Source of the DNA: Nitrospinota bacterium
GTDB lineage: Bacteria; Nitrospinota; Nitrospinia; Nitrospinales; Nitrospinaceae
NCBI GenBank assembly: GCA_027298165.1
Contig: JAPUGN010000060.1
Span: 1 to 8,601 of the forward strand
Reading direction: 5' to 3'
DNA: 8,601 nucleotides
Positions 1 through 6,561 of this stretch are shown here, one piece after another (within the stretch, counting starts at the first letter, position 1; each line of letters starts with the position of its first letter). Made by a program: the position numbers and the translations under genes. A model generated the notes under the pieces. That model worked only from the letters and a program-made list of their open reading frames with translations. It had not been told where the DNA came from and ran no database searches.

Positions 1-1109
1 CCGACTATGATCCGGTCCTCAAGGAAATGGACGCCCACAACGGAGGCGTGACGCTGGAGACCCGCCAGCGCCTCAGCCGCGACGCGTTCGCCATGACCGC
101 CCGCTATGATTCGATGATTGCCGGATACCTGTCCGGGCAGATGGGCGAAGCATCCCAATTTCCGCCCGGCTATCAACTCGGCCTGCAGAAGATTCAGGAT
201 TTGCGTTACGGCGAGAACCCGCACCAGGCGGCGGCGTTGTACCGGGAAGCGCAACCGCTGAAAACCGATGTGGTACAGGCGAAACAACTGCAGGGCAAGC
301 AACTATCCTTCAACAATTATATCGACATGAACGCCGCGTGGGAGCTGGCGCTGGAATTTGAAGCCTCCGCCGCGGTGGTCATCAAACACACCAATCCCTG
401 CGGCACCGCCAGCGGCAAGGACCAGATGGAAGTGTTCGTGAAGGCGCGGGAGACCGATCCTATGTCCGCGTTCGGCGGTGTGTTGGGATTCAACCGGACG
501 GTCACCGCCGCCACCGCCGAGGAAATCGTGAAGAATTTTGTCGAGGTCATCATCGCGCCGGATTACGAACCGGCGGCGCTGGCGCTGTTCGCCAAAAAGA
601 AAAACGTGCGGGTCATGCAGATGCCCGCCCTGGAGGGCCATTCAAAGAAAAGCCGGATGGACCTCAAACGCATCGGCGGAGGATTGTTGATTCAGGACAC
701 CGACGAATTGACGCTGGACCCGGATCAGCTGAAAGTCGTCACCAAAATCCAGCCGGACGATACCACGCTGGAAGAACTCAAGTTCGCCTGGAAGGTCGCC
801 AAACACGTCAAGTCCAACGCCATCGTGTATGCCCGGGGCCGTGAGACGGTGGGCATCGGTGCCGGGCAGATGAGCCGGGTTGATTCCGCACGGCTCGCCA
901 TCGAGAAGGCCAACAAGGAAGTGAAGGGATGCGTGATGGCCTCCGATGCGTTCTTTCCGTTCCGCGACGCGATCGACGCCGCCGCCGAACAGGGCATCCG
1001 CGCTATCATCCAGCCCGGCGGGTCCATCCGCGACGAAGAGATCATCAAGGCCGCGGACGAGCACAAAATTGCCATGGTGTTTACCGGCATCCGCCATTTC
1101 AAACACTGA
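1..1109 (+). CDS. purH: Bifunctional AICAR transformylase / IMP cyclohydrolase, C-terminal part (5' truncated by window)
   Basis: PurH catalyses the last two steps of de novo purine synthesis in the cytoplasm: formyl transfer from 10-formyltetrahydrofolate to AICAR, then ring closure to IMP. The reading frame is open from the left edge (first full codon at position 3), so the ATG at 27 is internal. About 368 residues are visible; PurH is usually near 520, so roughly 150 N-terminal residues, most of the cyclohydrolase domain, lie outside. The transformylase domain is complete. Counting from the ATG at 27, RYGENPHQAA lies at residues 60-69, KHTNPCG at 120-126 with the Lys-His pair typical of the active site, SDAFFPFRD at 306-314, and the ending VFTGIRHFKH is typical of the family. 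The 137-base gap downstream has no convincing terminator. Family assignment is very secure. Confidence 0.97.
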   Translation, partial: DYDPVLKEMDAHNGGVTLETRQRLSRDAFAMTARYDSMIAGYLSGQMGEASQFPPGYQLGLQKIQDLRYGENPHQAAALYREAQPLKTDVVQAKQLQGKQLSFNNYIDMNAAWELALEFEASAAVVIKHTNPCGTASGKDQMEVFVKARETDPMSAFGGVLGFNRTVTAATAEEIVKNFVEVIIAPDYEPAALALFAKKKNVRVMQMPALEGHSKKSRMDLKRIGGGLLIQDTDELTLDPDQLKVVTKIQPDDTTLEELKFAWKVAKHVKSNAIVYARGRETVGIGAGQMSRVDSARLAIEKANKEVKGCVMASDAFFPFRDAIDAAAEQGIRAIIQPGGSIRDEEIIKAADEHKIAMVFTGIRHFKH

Positions 1110-1190
1110 TTACCCCCGGCCTATTCCCCTCCGGCAGTCAACTTTTTTCCACATTGATCCGAAAAGAATAAGGGACCCTGCATTCCGTGC

Positions 1191-1222
1191 TTGGTGTTTT
1201 CGGGAGGCGGGACTGGTACACT
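1191..1222 (+). promoter_or_regulatory. Candidate extended -10 promoter for the hypothetical gene at 1247
   Basis: TACACT at 1217-1222 is preceded by TG at 1214-1215, forming an extended -10 (TGgTACACT). The best -35-like hexamer is TTGGTG at 1191-1196, but the 20-base spacer is longer than usual. A start of transcription near 1229 would leave a leader of about 18 bases. Read by eye only. Confidence 0.3.
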
Positions 1223-1246
1223 GAATCGAATCCCATTATTTAAAGG

Positions 1247-2050
1247 ATGCGCAAGCTGATCATGGAAGCCTGGATCGAGTTTTTCGAAAATCTCGCAAAG
1301 AGGGTGCCGCAAATGCTGGCGGCGGGAGGGGTGCTGGTAGTCGCCGCGCTGGGCGTCTATCAATGGCAGAAGCCCCACCTGCATCAGTTGCGGGCCAAGG
1401 ATGCTTACCGTTACCAGTTGATGGTGCACGAAGCCTCGCGTCTGCATTTGTTTCATGCCTGGAACCAGTACGTGGCGTTGAAAGAAATCAGCCTCGCCCG
1501 GTTGTACGAGGAGCGCTATCAGCGCTGGAAACGGCAATGGCAAACCGATGGGGAGTTCCGGCAAAACGTGATGCGCCGCAAAGCGGAAACGCAGAAACAG
1601 TTCAAACCGTCGCAGAAAAAAAAATACGAACGCCAACTTCGGGAGTTACAGAAGAATCGCCAGAAACAGGACCCCGCTCTCCTCAAGGTGCATTGGGAGC
1701 AGGCCACGCCCTGGCAGAAGTCGCTGATCCTGCGTGACCGTTGCGTCCGCTACCTCCATCAGGAATTGGACGATCACCGCCGGCGCCGCCATGTGAAGGA
1801 GTCTCTGCACGGCGCCGCCCTGCTGGCGCAAGCGCGCATCTCGCCGGCCCGTCCCGGAGTCCTGTGCCGGGAGATGATTTCTCTCAATCATGACGAACCG
1901 TCAGTTCGCCGGGCACTTCTGACACTGCGGGATCAGATGAACTATTATTATTTTTCCCGCCTGCTGGAGGACATCGGCATTCCCGATCAGGAGTTGTTCA
2001 CGATGTCGCGAAAACTGGATGGCATGACCCGTGATTTTAACGGGTTTTAG
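1247..2050 (+). CDS. Hypothetical membrane-anchored basic protein, 267 aa
   Basis: I do not recognise this protein. A short N-terminal stretch is followed by one hydrophobic segment at about residues 22-38 (QMLAAGGVLVVAALGVY), which fits a single membrane anchor rather than a cleaved signal. The remainder is soluble, very rich in Lys, Arg, Gln and Trp, and looks helical. Residues about 85-140 are strongly charged and could form a coiled coil. Its side of the membrane is uncertain, because the short N-terminus carries both acidic and basic residues. AAAGGA at 1242-1247 abuts the ATG at 1247 and lies 14 bases before a second in-frame ATG at 1262, so neither start has ideal spacing. A run of nine A at 1616-1624 encodes part of QKKKY. 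The gene stands alone between purH and a converging gene. Length and codon use support a real gene, but no function can be given. Confidence 0.75.
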   Translation: MRKLIMEAWIEFFENLAKRVPQMLAAGGVLVVAALGVYQWQKPHLHQLRAKDAYRYQLMVHEASRLHLFHAWNQYVALKEISLARLYEERYQRWKRQWQTDGEFRQNVMRRKAETQKQFKPSQKKKYERQLRELQKNRQKQDPALLKVHWEQATPWQKSLILRDRCVRYLHQELDDHRRRRHVKESLHGAALLAQARISPARPGVLCREMISLNHDEPSVRRALLTLRDQMNYYYFSRLLEDIGIPDQELFTMSRKLDGMTRDFNGF

Positions 2051-2080
2051 TCCTCTGCGGTGACAAGATGCTGTCTTTTT

Positions 2081-2542
2081 TCAGGAATTAGTTGTGTTTT
2101 GACTTTCATGCGGCTGGCTGAGGTTGCCCGCGATGGCGGTCATCAGTTGTTTGATCTCGTTGTTATTTTTGATTTCCGGAAGCTCCCCTTGTCCGGTTTC
2201 CGCGAAGACCACCAGTTGTCGCAGGGGGCGGACCACCAGGTTGTAGGTATAAATCCCGCCGATCAGGGAAAACAGACCGCCCAGCAGGGCAATCCACTTT
2301 GCTTCGTTGCTCAGCCGGTTGACCGTTATGGACAACCGTTCCTTCACCACATTGATTTCCTCCACCGTCATCGAAGCCGGGTTTATTTCATGGATCACCC
2401 GGTCGGCCTGCCCCATCTGAACGGACAGGTAAAACGCCATGTATCCGAGAATGGAAATGACCACCAGATAGCCGGTCATGAGCAGGTTGATGATGCTTTT
2501 GCGTTCGCCTGGAAGCTCGTCCCTGAAAATTCCTGTCTTCAT
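2081..2542 (-). CDS. Small two-TM membrane protein with a C-terminal HAMP-like domain, 153 aa
   Basis: The protein has a basic N-terminus, a first membrane segment at about residues 19-40, an extracytoplasmic loop of about 42 residues, a second membrane segment at about 83-103, and then a HAMP-like linker at about 103-141. The linker shows the usual early Pro (VVRPLRQL, P106) and the second-helix Glu (NNNEIKQL, E129). This is the input half of a histidine kinase, chemoreceptor or cyclase, but the protein ends about 12 residues after the linker with no output domain. I chose ATG 2542 over an in-frame TTG at 2590 because AGGGA at 2555-2551 sits 8 bases upstream of the ATG and the extra 16 residues look non-coding. 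The gene converges with the hypothetical gene ending at 2050, with a 30-base gap. A role in signalling is inferred; the partner is unknown. Confidence 0.8.
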   Translation of the reverse strand: MKTGIFRDELPGERKSIINLLMTGYLVVISILGYMAFYLSVQMGQADRVIHEINPASMTVEEINVVKERLSITVNRLSNEAKWIALLGGLFSLIGGIYTYNLVVRPLRQLVVFAETGQGELPEIKNNNEIKQLMTAIAGNLSQPHESQNTTNS

Positions 2543-2560
2543 TGCAAGGGTCCCTATTTC

Positions 2561-2590
2561 GTTATGAGTGTGGCCCCAAACTACCGTCAA
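2561..2590 (-). promoter_or_regulatory. Candidate promoter of the HAMP-domain gene
   Basis: On the minus strand TTGACG (2590-2585) is followed after 18 bases by CATAAC (2566-2561). Transcription would start very close to the ribosome binding site at 2555-2551, leaving almost no leader, which weakens the call. Confidence 0.25.
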
Positions 2591-2615
2591 ACCGGCGGCA
2601 AGGTCAATCTCTTTT

Positions 2616-2632
2616 TCCGGCGAAGCGCCGGA
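2616..2632. other. Perfect inverted repeat / hairpin with 3-base loop
   Basis: TCCGGCG and CGCCGGA are exact complements separated by AAG, giving a 7-bp GC-rich stem. It lies upstream of the HAMP gene and downstream of the amidase gene. Neither strand shows a good T tract directly after it, so it is not a textbook terminator. Confidence 0.4.
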
Positions 2633-2702
2633 GCTGATTTTGCTGGGGTGTCAGGGCGCGATCAATGAGTTACTTTCGCCAGCCAAGGCTGTAAAATTAC
2701 CT

Positions 2703-2721
2703 GCGGAGGTACTCCGCTTTT
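2703..2721. terminator. Possible terminator hairpin downstream of the amidase gene
   Basis: GCGGAG-GTA-CTCCGC forms a 6-bp stem at 2703-2717. On the plus strand it is followed at once by TTTT, although no plus-strand gene ends nearby. On the minus strand, about 60 bases past the amidase stop codon, it is followed by AGGTAATTTT. It may end the amidase transcript. Confidence 0.35.
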
Positions 2722-2776
2722 GCCCAATGATTTTCTCTGGCTGTTGACCGTCTGCAAATTCCCCCTCGGTAGAGGG

Positions 2777-3694
2777 TCAGCCCGTCGCGCCTCCTGCTAA
2801 GGATCGGCGCAGGCGGCCCCAGTTGAATGCCGAGCCGGGGTCGTACTTTTTTTTGACTCCGTCGCCGGTTCCGCCCTGGACGTGGGCGTGGCCGAGAATG
2901 CCCTTGAAGCTGGAAAAATTTTTAATTTTGCCGAGTGGCGTGCGCTGTTTTTCTTTATCAAAGGGAACCTTGAGGGATATATTGGGGAGCAATTGGTTGA
3001 CCCCGAGGGCCAACCGGATGAGGGCCTGGTATTGTTCCTCGGTGAAATCCCACATGCGCACCATGCGTCCATTGATGCTCCGGCTGAAATAGCCTCGCTG
3101 ACCGTAAGGCCGGGAAGCATAGGCCTGGAAGTCCGGGGTCCGCAATTTTTTCTGGTACTGTTCAGGCAGTTGAAATTTCCAACGCCCATTCACTTTCCGA
3201 TAGAGATCCTTCGGGACGTGGTACAGGTCCGATTCTTCGGCCCGCGCCTGCCAGGAGAGGTTGGCGATTTCCACGTGCACCGCGCGTTCGTTGCCCTGCC
3301 GGTCGTCCGCCGGGGCGGTGTTGGTTTTCCAGTACAGGTCGCAGGTCTGGTAAATCGTGCCGTCGAGGTCCAGGTAAAAGTGACTGCCCTTGAAGGTGCT
3401 ATCCTTCAACACCTGATGGCAGTGGTGGGACGAGTAACAGACGTCGTAGTGCAGGACGAGCTGGTACACAGCCTTTTTTAATTTTGTATACGCCGTTTCC
3501 GGATTCTTGATTTTATATTGGGATTCGGCGCGGGTCGGAGCGCCGTTCAGTTTCCGGTCGTGTTGCGTGCAATGGCGGCGGCCGCGTTTGTTGGGGCAGA
3601 CGTACCCTTTGGCCTGGTTCCACAGCACCACCGGCGTGCCGATGTCCACCGTATTCCCGCAGGCCACAATAGATTGATTCGGATGTGTTGTCAT
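2777..3694 (-). CDS. N-acetylmuramoyl-L-alanine amidase-like protein (Amidase_2/PGRP fold) with Cys/His-rich N-terminal extension, 305 aa
   Basis: The catalytic domain resembles AmpD and peptidoglycan-recognition amidases, which cut the bond between N-acetylmuramic acid and L-alanine using zinc. It runs from about residue 75 to 295. The visible motifs are LVLHYD with His82, GTIYQTCD at 112-119, an acidic VEIAN at 141-145, LGHAHV with His269 (His271 as alternative), and KKKYDPGSAFNW with Asp285. Together these give the His-His-Asp zinc ligands and the Lys before DPG seen in AmpD. The segment between the second His and Asp is a few residues longer than in AmpD. Residues 1-60 are not part of the standard fold and contain Cys12, Cys33, His41, Cys42 and His45. 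There is no signal peptide, which suggests a cytoplasmic enzyme or another export route. It follows nadK on the same strand after 43 bases. No clear ribosome binding site precedes ATG 3694. Cell-wall recycling, lysis or an effector role are all possible. Confidence 0.8.
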   Translation of the reverse strand: MTTHPNQSIVACGNTVDIGTPVVLWNQAKGYVCPNKRGRRHCTQHDRKLNGAPTRAESQYKIKNPETAYTKLKKAVYQLVLHYDVCYSSHHCHQVLKDSTFKGSHFYLDLDGTIYQTCDLYWKTNTAPADDRQGNERAVHVEIANLSWQARAEESDLYHVPKDLYRKVNGRWKFQLPEQYQKKLRTPDFQAYASRPYGQRGYFSRSINGRMVRMWDFTEEQYQALIRLALGVNQLLPNISLKVPFDKEKQRTPLGKIKNFSSFKGILGHAHVQGGTGDGVKKKYDPGSAFNWGRLRRSLAGGATG

Positions 3695-3737
3695 AAAACG
3701 CCGGGAGGGAAGGATTGTGGGAGGACGGAGATCCGCA

Positions 3738-4625
3738 TCATGAATCCGGTTTCCGGTCGTCAGCCGGCCGGCCCCAATCCAGTTTTTTCCGGAGGATTTG
3801 GTAATAGTTTTTTCCCTTGGCCTGGATCAGGCTGACCGGCGTGGGTCCCTGCTTGATCTCCAGTACGTCATCACGAAACATGGCGTATCCGGTTTGACCG
3901 TCAACCGTCACCTGCACCTCCTCCTCGGTGATGAGTCGCACCTGCAGGGCGGACTGGTTGGGGATTACGATCGGCCGGTTGGTCAGCGTGAACGGGCAGA
4001 TGGGCGACAGCAGAAGGGCGTTCATGCTGGGGTGGATGATCGGTCCTCCGGCGGACAGCGAATACGCGGTCGACCCTGTCGGTGTGGCGATGATCAATCC
4101 ATCGGCGCGGTATGAGGTCATGTACTGTCCGTTGGCGTGCACCTCGAGGTTGACAATGCGGGCGGCGCTCTTGTTGATCACCACGTCGTTCAGGGCATAA
4201 TCGTCGAGCACAGTTTTTCCGTTGCGCAGGAGAACGGCGTTCAACAGCATGCGCCGCTCGATAGTGGCTTCTCCTTTGAGTACCTGTTCGAGATTGCTGT
4301 ACAAATCCGGCAGGGCCACCTCGGTCAGAAAACCCAGGCCTCCCAGGTTGACGGCGAGGATGGGCACGTCGAACGGATGCGTCAGCCGCGCCACGCTCAG
4401 CAAGGTGCCGTCGCCCCCCAAGACGATAATCAGGTCCGCCTTTGAGGGGATATCCGATTTGTTGAGGTCCGAGGTTTCGTCGATGATCTCGGCGGTATCC
4501 GGCGCCATGAGCACATCGTACCGCCTCTCGCGCAACCAGGAGGTGAGTTCGGTCAGGACTTCCCGGTTGATATCCGGTTTTTGTTTGCAGAAGACGCCGA
4601 TTTTTTTGATGGTATCCACGGTCAC
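3738..4625 (-). CDS. nadK: NAD kinase, 295 aa
   Basis: This enzyme phosphorylates NAD to NADP using ATP or polyphosphate and is usually essential. The family motifs appear in order: an N-terminal IKKIGVFCK strand, GGDGT at residues 70-74, the NLGGLGFLTE block at 93-102, LND at 145-147 in the position of the conserved NE/D motif, the long DGLIIATPTGSTAYS block from residue 175, and VDGQ at 241-244. The substrate-pocket element usually read as PHTL is PFTL here (211-214), a small deviation. Length is normal for the family. The start is GTG at 4625. A second in-frame GTG two codons later (4619) has CGGA about 8 bases upstream and may be the real start. The gene lies between the DUF151 gene and the amidase gene, both on the same strand, and has its own good promoter candidate upstream. 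Confidence 0.96.
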   Translation of the reverse strand: MTVDTIKKIGVFCKQKPDINREVLTELTSWLRERRYDVLMAPDTAEIIDETSDLNKSDIPSKADLIIVLGGDGTLLSVARLTHPFDVPILAVNLGGLGFLTEVALPDLYSNLEQVLKGEATIERRMLLNAVLLRNGKTVLDDYALNDVVINKSAARIVNLEVHANGQYMTSYRADGLIIATPTGSTAYSLSAGGPIIHPSMNALLLSPICPFTLTNRPIVIPNQSALQVRLITEEEVQVTVDGQTGYAMFRDDVLEIKQGPTPVSLIQAKGKNYYQILRKKLDWGRPADDRKPDS

Positions 4626-4663
4626 ATTCCGGGTGGTTGTCAGGCCCAGCGGGTCCTTTAGGA

Positions 4664-4693
4664 ATAATAAAGAAAAAGAGCAGGGGTGTGCAA
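4664..4693 (-). promoter_or_regulatory. Candidate sigma-70 type promoter for nadK
   Basis: On the minus strand TTGCAC (4693-4688) is followed after 18 bases by TATTAT (4669-4664), which matches five of six consensus -10 bases. It lies in the 124-base gap after the DUF151 gene and would give a leader of about 35 bases before the GTG at 4625, so nadK can be transcribed independently. Confidence 0.5.
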
Positions 4694-4749
4694 GGGCTAC
4701 TTGAGCGGTCAGGGACTTAAAAAGGGTTTGAAAGGGGGAGACGGGGGAC

Positions 4750-5238
4750 TTAGAGGTTGCCGAAGTCCTGCGGCTTGATATTGTCCAGCCACTTTTTCCA
4801 CTGATCCTTGTCCTGAGTATTGACTTTCGAAGTGTCAGGCATATCCAGGCTTTTGGCGGCTTCGATCACTGTTTCGTTGACGAAGATCGGGGCTTTGACC
4901 CGAAGCGCCAAGGCGATAGCATCGCTCGGGCGGGAATCAATCTTCAGGGTGGTGCCACCGGAAATCATGGAAATCTCGGCATAAAAGGTATTGTCCTTAA
5001 GCTCGCTGACCAGGATGTGTTTGATTTCCGCCTTCATATCGGAAATGAGGTTTTTCATCAAATCATGGGTCATAGGGCGGGGTGTGGCGATTTTCTCGAT
5101 TTCCAAGGCGATCGCATTGGCCTCAAAAAACCCAACCCAGATCGGCAGTGCACGGTTACCCTCCAGATCCTTAAGGATAATGATGGGCATATTGGTTAAC
5201 GGATCCAGCGTCAGCCCTTCCACTTTCATTTCAACCAT
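4750..5238 (-). CDS. Bifunctional nuclease (BFN/DUF151) family protein, 162 aa
   Basis: The protein belongs to the DUF151 or bifunctional nuclease family, named after a plant member reported to degrade both DNA and RNA. The role of most bacterial members is unproven. The domain fills residues 1 to about 130 with the characteristic blocks LPIWVGFFEANAIALEIE at 31-48, RPMTHDLM at 54-61, and DSRPSDAIALALR at 101-113. The C-terminal tail ends in WKKWLDNIKPQDFGNL. I chose ATG 5238 rather than an upstream in-frame start at 5295 because AGGGA at 5250-5246 lies 7 bases before it and because MVEMKVEGLTLD is the normal beginning of the family. The gene precedes nadK on the same strand. A strong -35 element upstream indicates its own promoter. 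The family call is secure; the biochemical activity is inferred. Confidence 0.92.
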   Translation of the reverse strand: MVEMKVEGLTLDPLTNMPIIILKDLEGNRALPIWVGFFEANAIALEIEKIATPRPMTHDLMKNLISDMKAEIKHILVSELKDNTFYAEISMISGGTTLKIDSRPSDAIALALRVKAPIFVNETVIEAAKSLDMPDTSKVNTQDKDQWKKWLDNIKPQDFGNL

Positions 5239-5245
5239 GAATCGT

Positions 5246-5250
5246 TCCCT
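5246..5250 (-). promoter_or_regulatory. Ribosome binding site that fixes the DUF151 start
   Basis: AGGGA on the minus strand lies 7 bases before ATG 5238. The longer reading frame starting at 5295 lacks comparable support. Confidence 0.7.
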
Positions 5251-5317
5251 TATCAGATTTAAGGATTGGCAGATGGCCCGGACCGCAGGCGGCACGGAAA
5301 GCCATTGGGTTTTACCT

Positions 5318-5346
5318 AGTTAATCAATAAATAAAATGTTTGTCAA
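5318..5346 (-). promoter_or_regulatory. Candidate promoter of the DUF151 gene
   Basis: On the minus strand a perfect TTGACA (5346-5341) is followed after a very AT-rich 17-base spacer by TTAACT (5323-5318), a weak -10. The leader to ATG 5238 would be about 75 bases. Confidence 0.45.
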
Positions 5347-5357
5347 TGTCCCAATTT

Positions 5358-5369
5358 AAAACCGGTTTT
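5358..5369. repeat. Perfect 12-bp palindrome upstream of the DUF151 promoter
   Basis: AAAACCGGTTTT is an exact palindrome lying 11 bases upstream of the TTGACA -35 element, in the gap after the anti-sigma gene. It could be a binding site for a dimeric regulator. It has no loop, so it is a poor RNA hairpin. Confidence 0.4.
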
Positions 5370-5405
5370 GGGGAGTGCGAGGAGTGGGGTATAGCCGGTC
5401 TGATT

Positions 5406-5645
5406 TCAACGGTTTAGAATGTGGGTTTTTACGAATTCCCGCAGTTTTTCCTGAACGGGCTCGGGTATTTCCACGGCGGTGAGGGTCTTTCTGCACAGAT
5501 CCGAGGTTTGGCGATATGTTTCAAGAAATGAGACACATGGAGGACAATCTTTGAAGTGATCTTCCAGGGAGGACGCGGTCTCAGGGTCCAAGGTGCCTTC
5601 AAAATAATCGCACAATAGTTCGATGCATTCTTTACAACAGATCAT
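5406..5645 (-). CDS. Putative zinc-binding anti-sigma factor (ZAS / zf-HC2 family), 79 aa
   Basis: This small protein probably binds and inhibits the ECF sigma factor encoded immediately upstream. Its start codon overlaps the sigma stop codon (ATGA at 5645-5642), which implies translational coupling, and CGGAG at 5659-5655 serves as ribosome binding site. The anti-sigma zinc motif is clear: His30-x3-Cys34-x2-Cys37, with Cys4 exactly 26 residues before His30. That spacing matches Cys11-His37-Cys41-Cys44 of the redox-sensing anti-sigma factor RsrA as I recall it. Further cysteines are at 3, 7, 12 and 51. There is no membrane segment, so it is a cytoplasmic regulator, unlike the many longer membrane-anchored anti-sigma factors. 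A redox or metal signal is an inference from the motif and solubility. Confidence 0.85.
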   Translation of the reverse strand: MICCKECIELLCDYFEGTLDPETASSLEDHFKDCPPCVSFLETYRQTSDLCRKTLTAVEIPEPVQEKLREFVKTHILNR

Positions 5646-6262
5646 TGTTTAGCGCTCCGTGTTTGATATTCGTCAAAATAGTGGGACAGCTTTTTCCGGA
5701 GAAAAAGTCGCGCCCGATGCAACCGGGATTTGACCGCGGGGATGGTCAAATCCAGAATATCCCCCACTTTTTCCGTTGATAACCCCTCGACGTCTCTTAA
5801 AATAAAAACCACCTTTTCTTTTTCGGGAAGCAGGTCGACCGCTTTTTCGATCACTTTCTTGGTTTCGTTGGAAAACAGTAGGGAATCCGTACTTTTAGAC
5901 CAATTCGAGATCTTTTCATTCTGGAATCCGGAATGGTTGAAATTGGGCAGACTTTCATCCAACGAAACATACTGATCTTTTTTCTTGGTTCTCAGCTTCA
6001 TGTACGTCGCATTTAAAGTGATGCGGTACACCCAACTGGAGAAGGCCGACTTTTCCTGGAACGTGTTGATCTTCCTGTATATGGTCAGCAGAACGTCCTG
6101 AGTGACGTCCTGTGCGTCCATTTGGTTGCGCGTCATGTTGAACGACAGGGCGTAAATCTTTCGCTGGTAGAGTTCGAAAATTTTATTGAACGCTTCCATG
6201 GACCCGGCTTTCATATCCCGGACCAGAATTTCGTCCTGCGCTTTTTCTTCCTGAGTCGGCAT
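5642..6262 (-). CDS. ECF-type RNA polymerase sigma factor, 206 aa
   Basis: A sigma-70 family factor of the extracytoplasmic-function type, which directs RNA polymerase to a specific stress regulon. Region 2 spans about residues 25-93, with AFNKIFELYQRKIYALSF, the DAQDVTQDVLLTIYRKI core-binding segment, and FSSWVYRITLNATYMKLR for -10 recognition. Region 4 spans about 135-190, with LLPEKEKVVFILRDVEGLS and the helix-turn-helix segment AVKSRLHRARLFLRKKL. The linker between regions 2 and 4, about 40 residues, is rather long and Ser/Asn-rich. Regions 1.1 and 3 are absent, as expected for ECF factors. ATG 6262 is preceded by AGGGA at 6279-6275, 12 bases away, slightly long. The gene forms a two-gene operon with the zinc-binding anti-sigma factor. 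The regulon is unknown; autoregulation is common in this class. Confidence 0.95.
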   Translation of the reverse strand: MPTQEEKAQDEILVRDMKAGSMEAFNKIFELYQRKIYALSFNMTRNQMDAQDVTQDVLLTIYRKINTFQEKSAFSSWVYRITLNATYMKLRTKKKDQYVSLDESLPNFNHSGFQNEKISNWSKSTDSLLFSNETKKVIEKAVDLLPEKEKVVFILRDVEGLSTEKVGDILDLTIPAVKSRLHRARLFLRKKLSHYFDEYQTRSAKQ

Positions 6263-6315
6263 GGCTCGCCAGATTCCCTTTCATGGTTTCCTGCGTCCAG
6301 TGCCCGGCTTCTCCC

Positions 6316-6344
6316 GCTATAATCCACGCAACGGTTTCAATCAG
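6316..6344 (-). promoter_or_regulatory. Candidate promoter of the sigma / anti-sigma operon
   Basis: On the minus strand CTGATT (6344-6339) is followed after 17 bases by TATAGC (6321-6316). The same stretch carries TGAAACC (6341-6335), which resembles -35 elements of ECF promoters, so an autoregulated start is possible. Both readings are weak. Confidence 0.3.
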
Positions 6345-6561
6345 TTTTTAGATGCTCTGGAAGCAAGAACGGTTCTGATTTTCAGGTTTTTCAAGTCCCC
6401 TCGGCTTTGAATAACAAGACGGTAAGGCTTGACAGGAATTCTAGCATCCTCCCTTAGAGAGTACAAACGGAGCCCCCCTCCGGGGCCCTCAACGCCTAAA
6501 ATAAGTAATTGAATTATAAAGGTTTAAAAGGTAGAGCCTTTCACCGAGAAGAGGGGTGCAA

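Noticed and set aside
642..1106. Minus-strand frames inside purH
   Set aside because: They are shadows of a conserved purH frame.
1116..1148. Possible purH terminator: CCGG repeat and T6 run
   Set aside because: The stem is only 4 bp with a long loop, and the T run is several bases away.
2543..2590. TTG start giving a 16-residue N-terminal extension of the HAMP protein
   Set aside because: There is no ribosome site before the TTG, while ATG 2542 has AGGGA at good spacing; the TTG also coincides with a -35-like element.
2060..2668. Open plus-strand frame of 202 codons opposite the HAMP gene
   Set aside because: The minus frame has two membrane helices and a HAMP linker, whereas the plus translation is His/Gln-rich with no domain.
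2680..2691. Inverted repeat CAGCC-AA-GGCTG
   Set aside because: The 2-base loop cannot form a stable RNA hairpin, and there is no T tract or other context.
2882..3481. Open plus-strand frame of 199 codons opposite the amidase gene
   Set aside because: The minus strand carries a recognisable amidase with ordered active-site motifs; the plus translation matches nothing known.
6470..6491. GC-rich imperfect hairpin suggesting a terminator
   Set aside because: It has a bulged stem and no T tract on either strand, and no gene ends nearby to need it.
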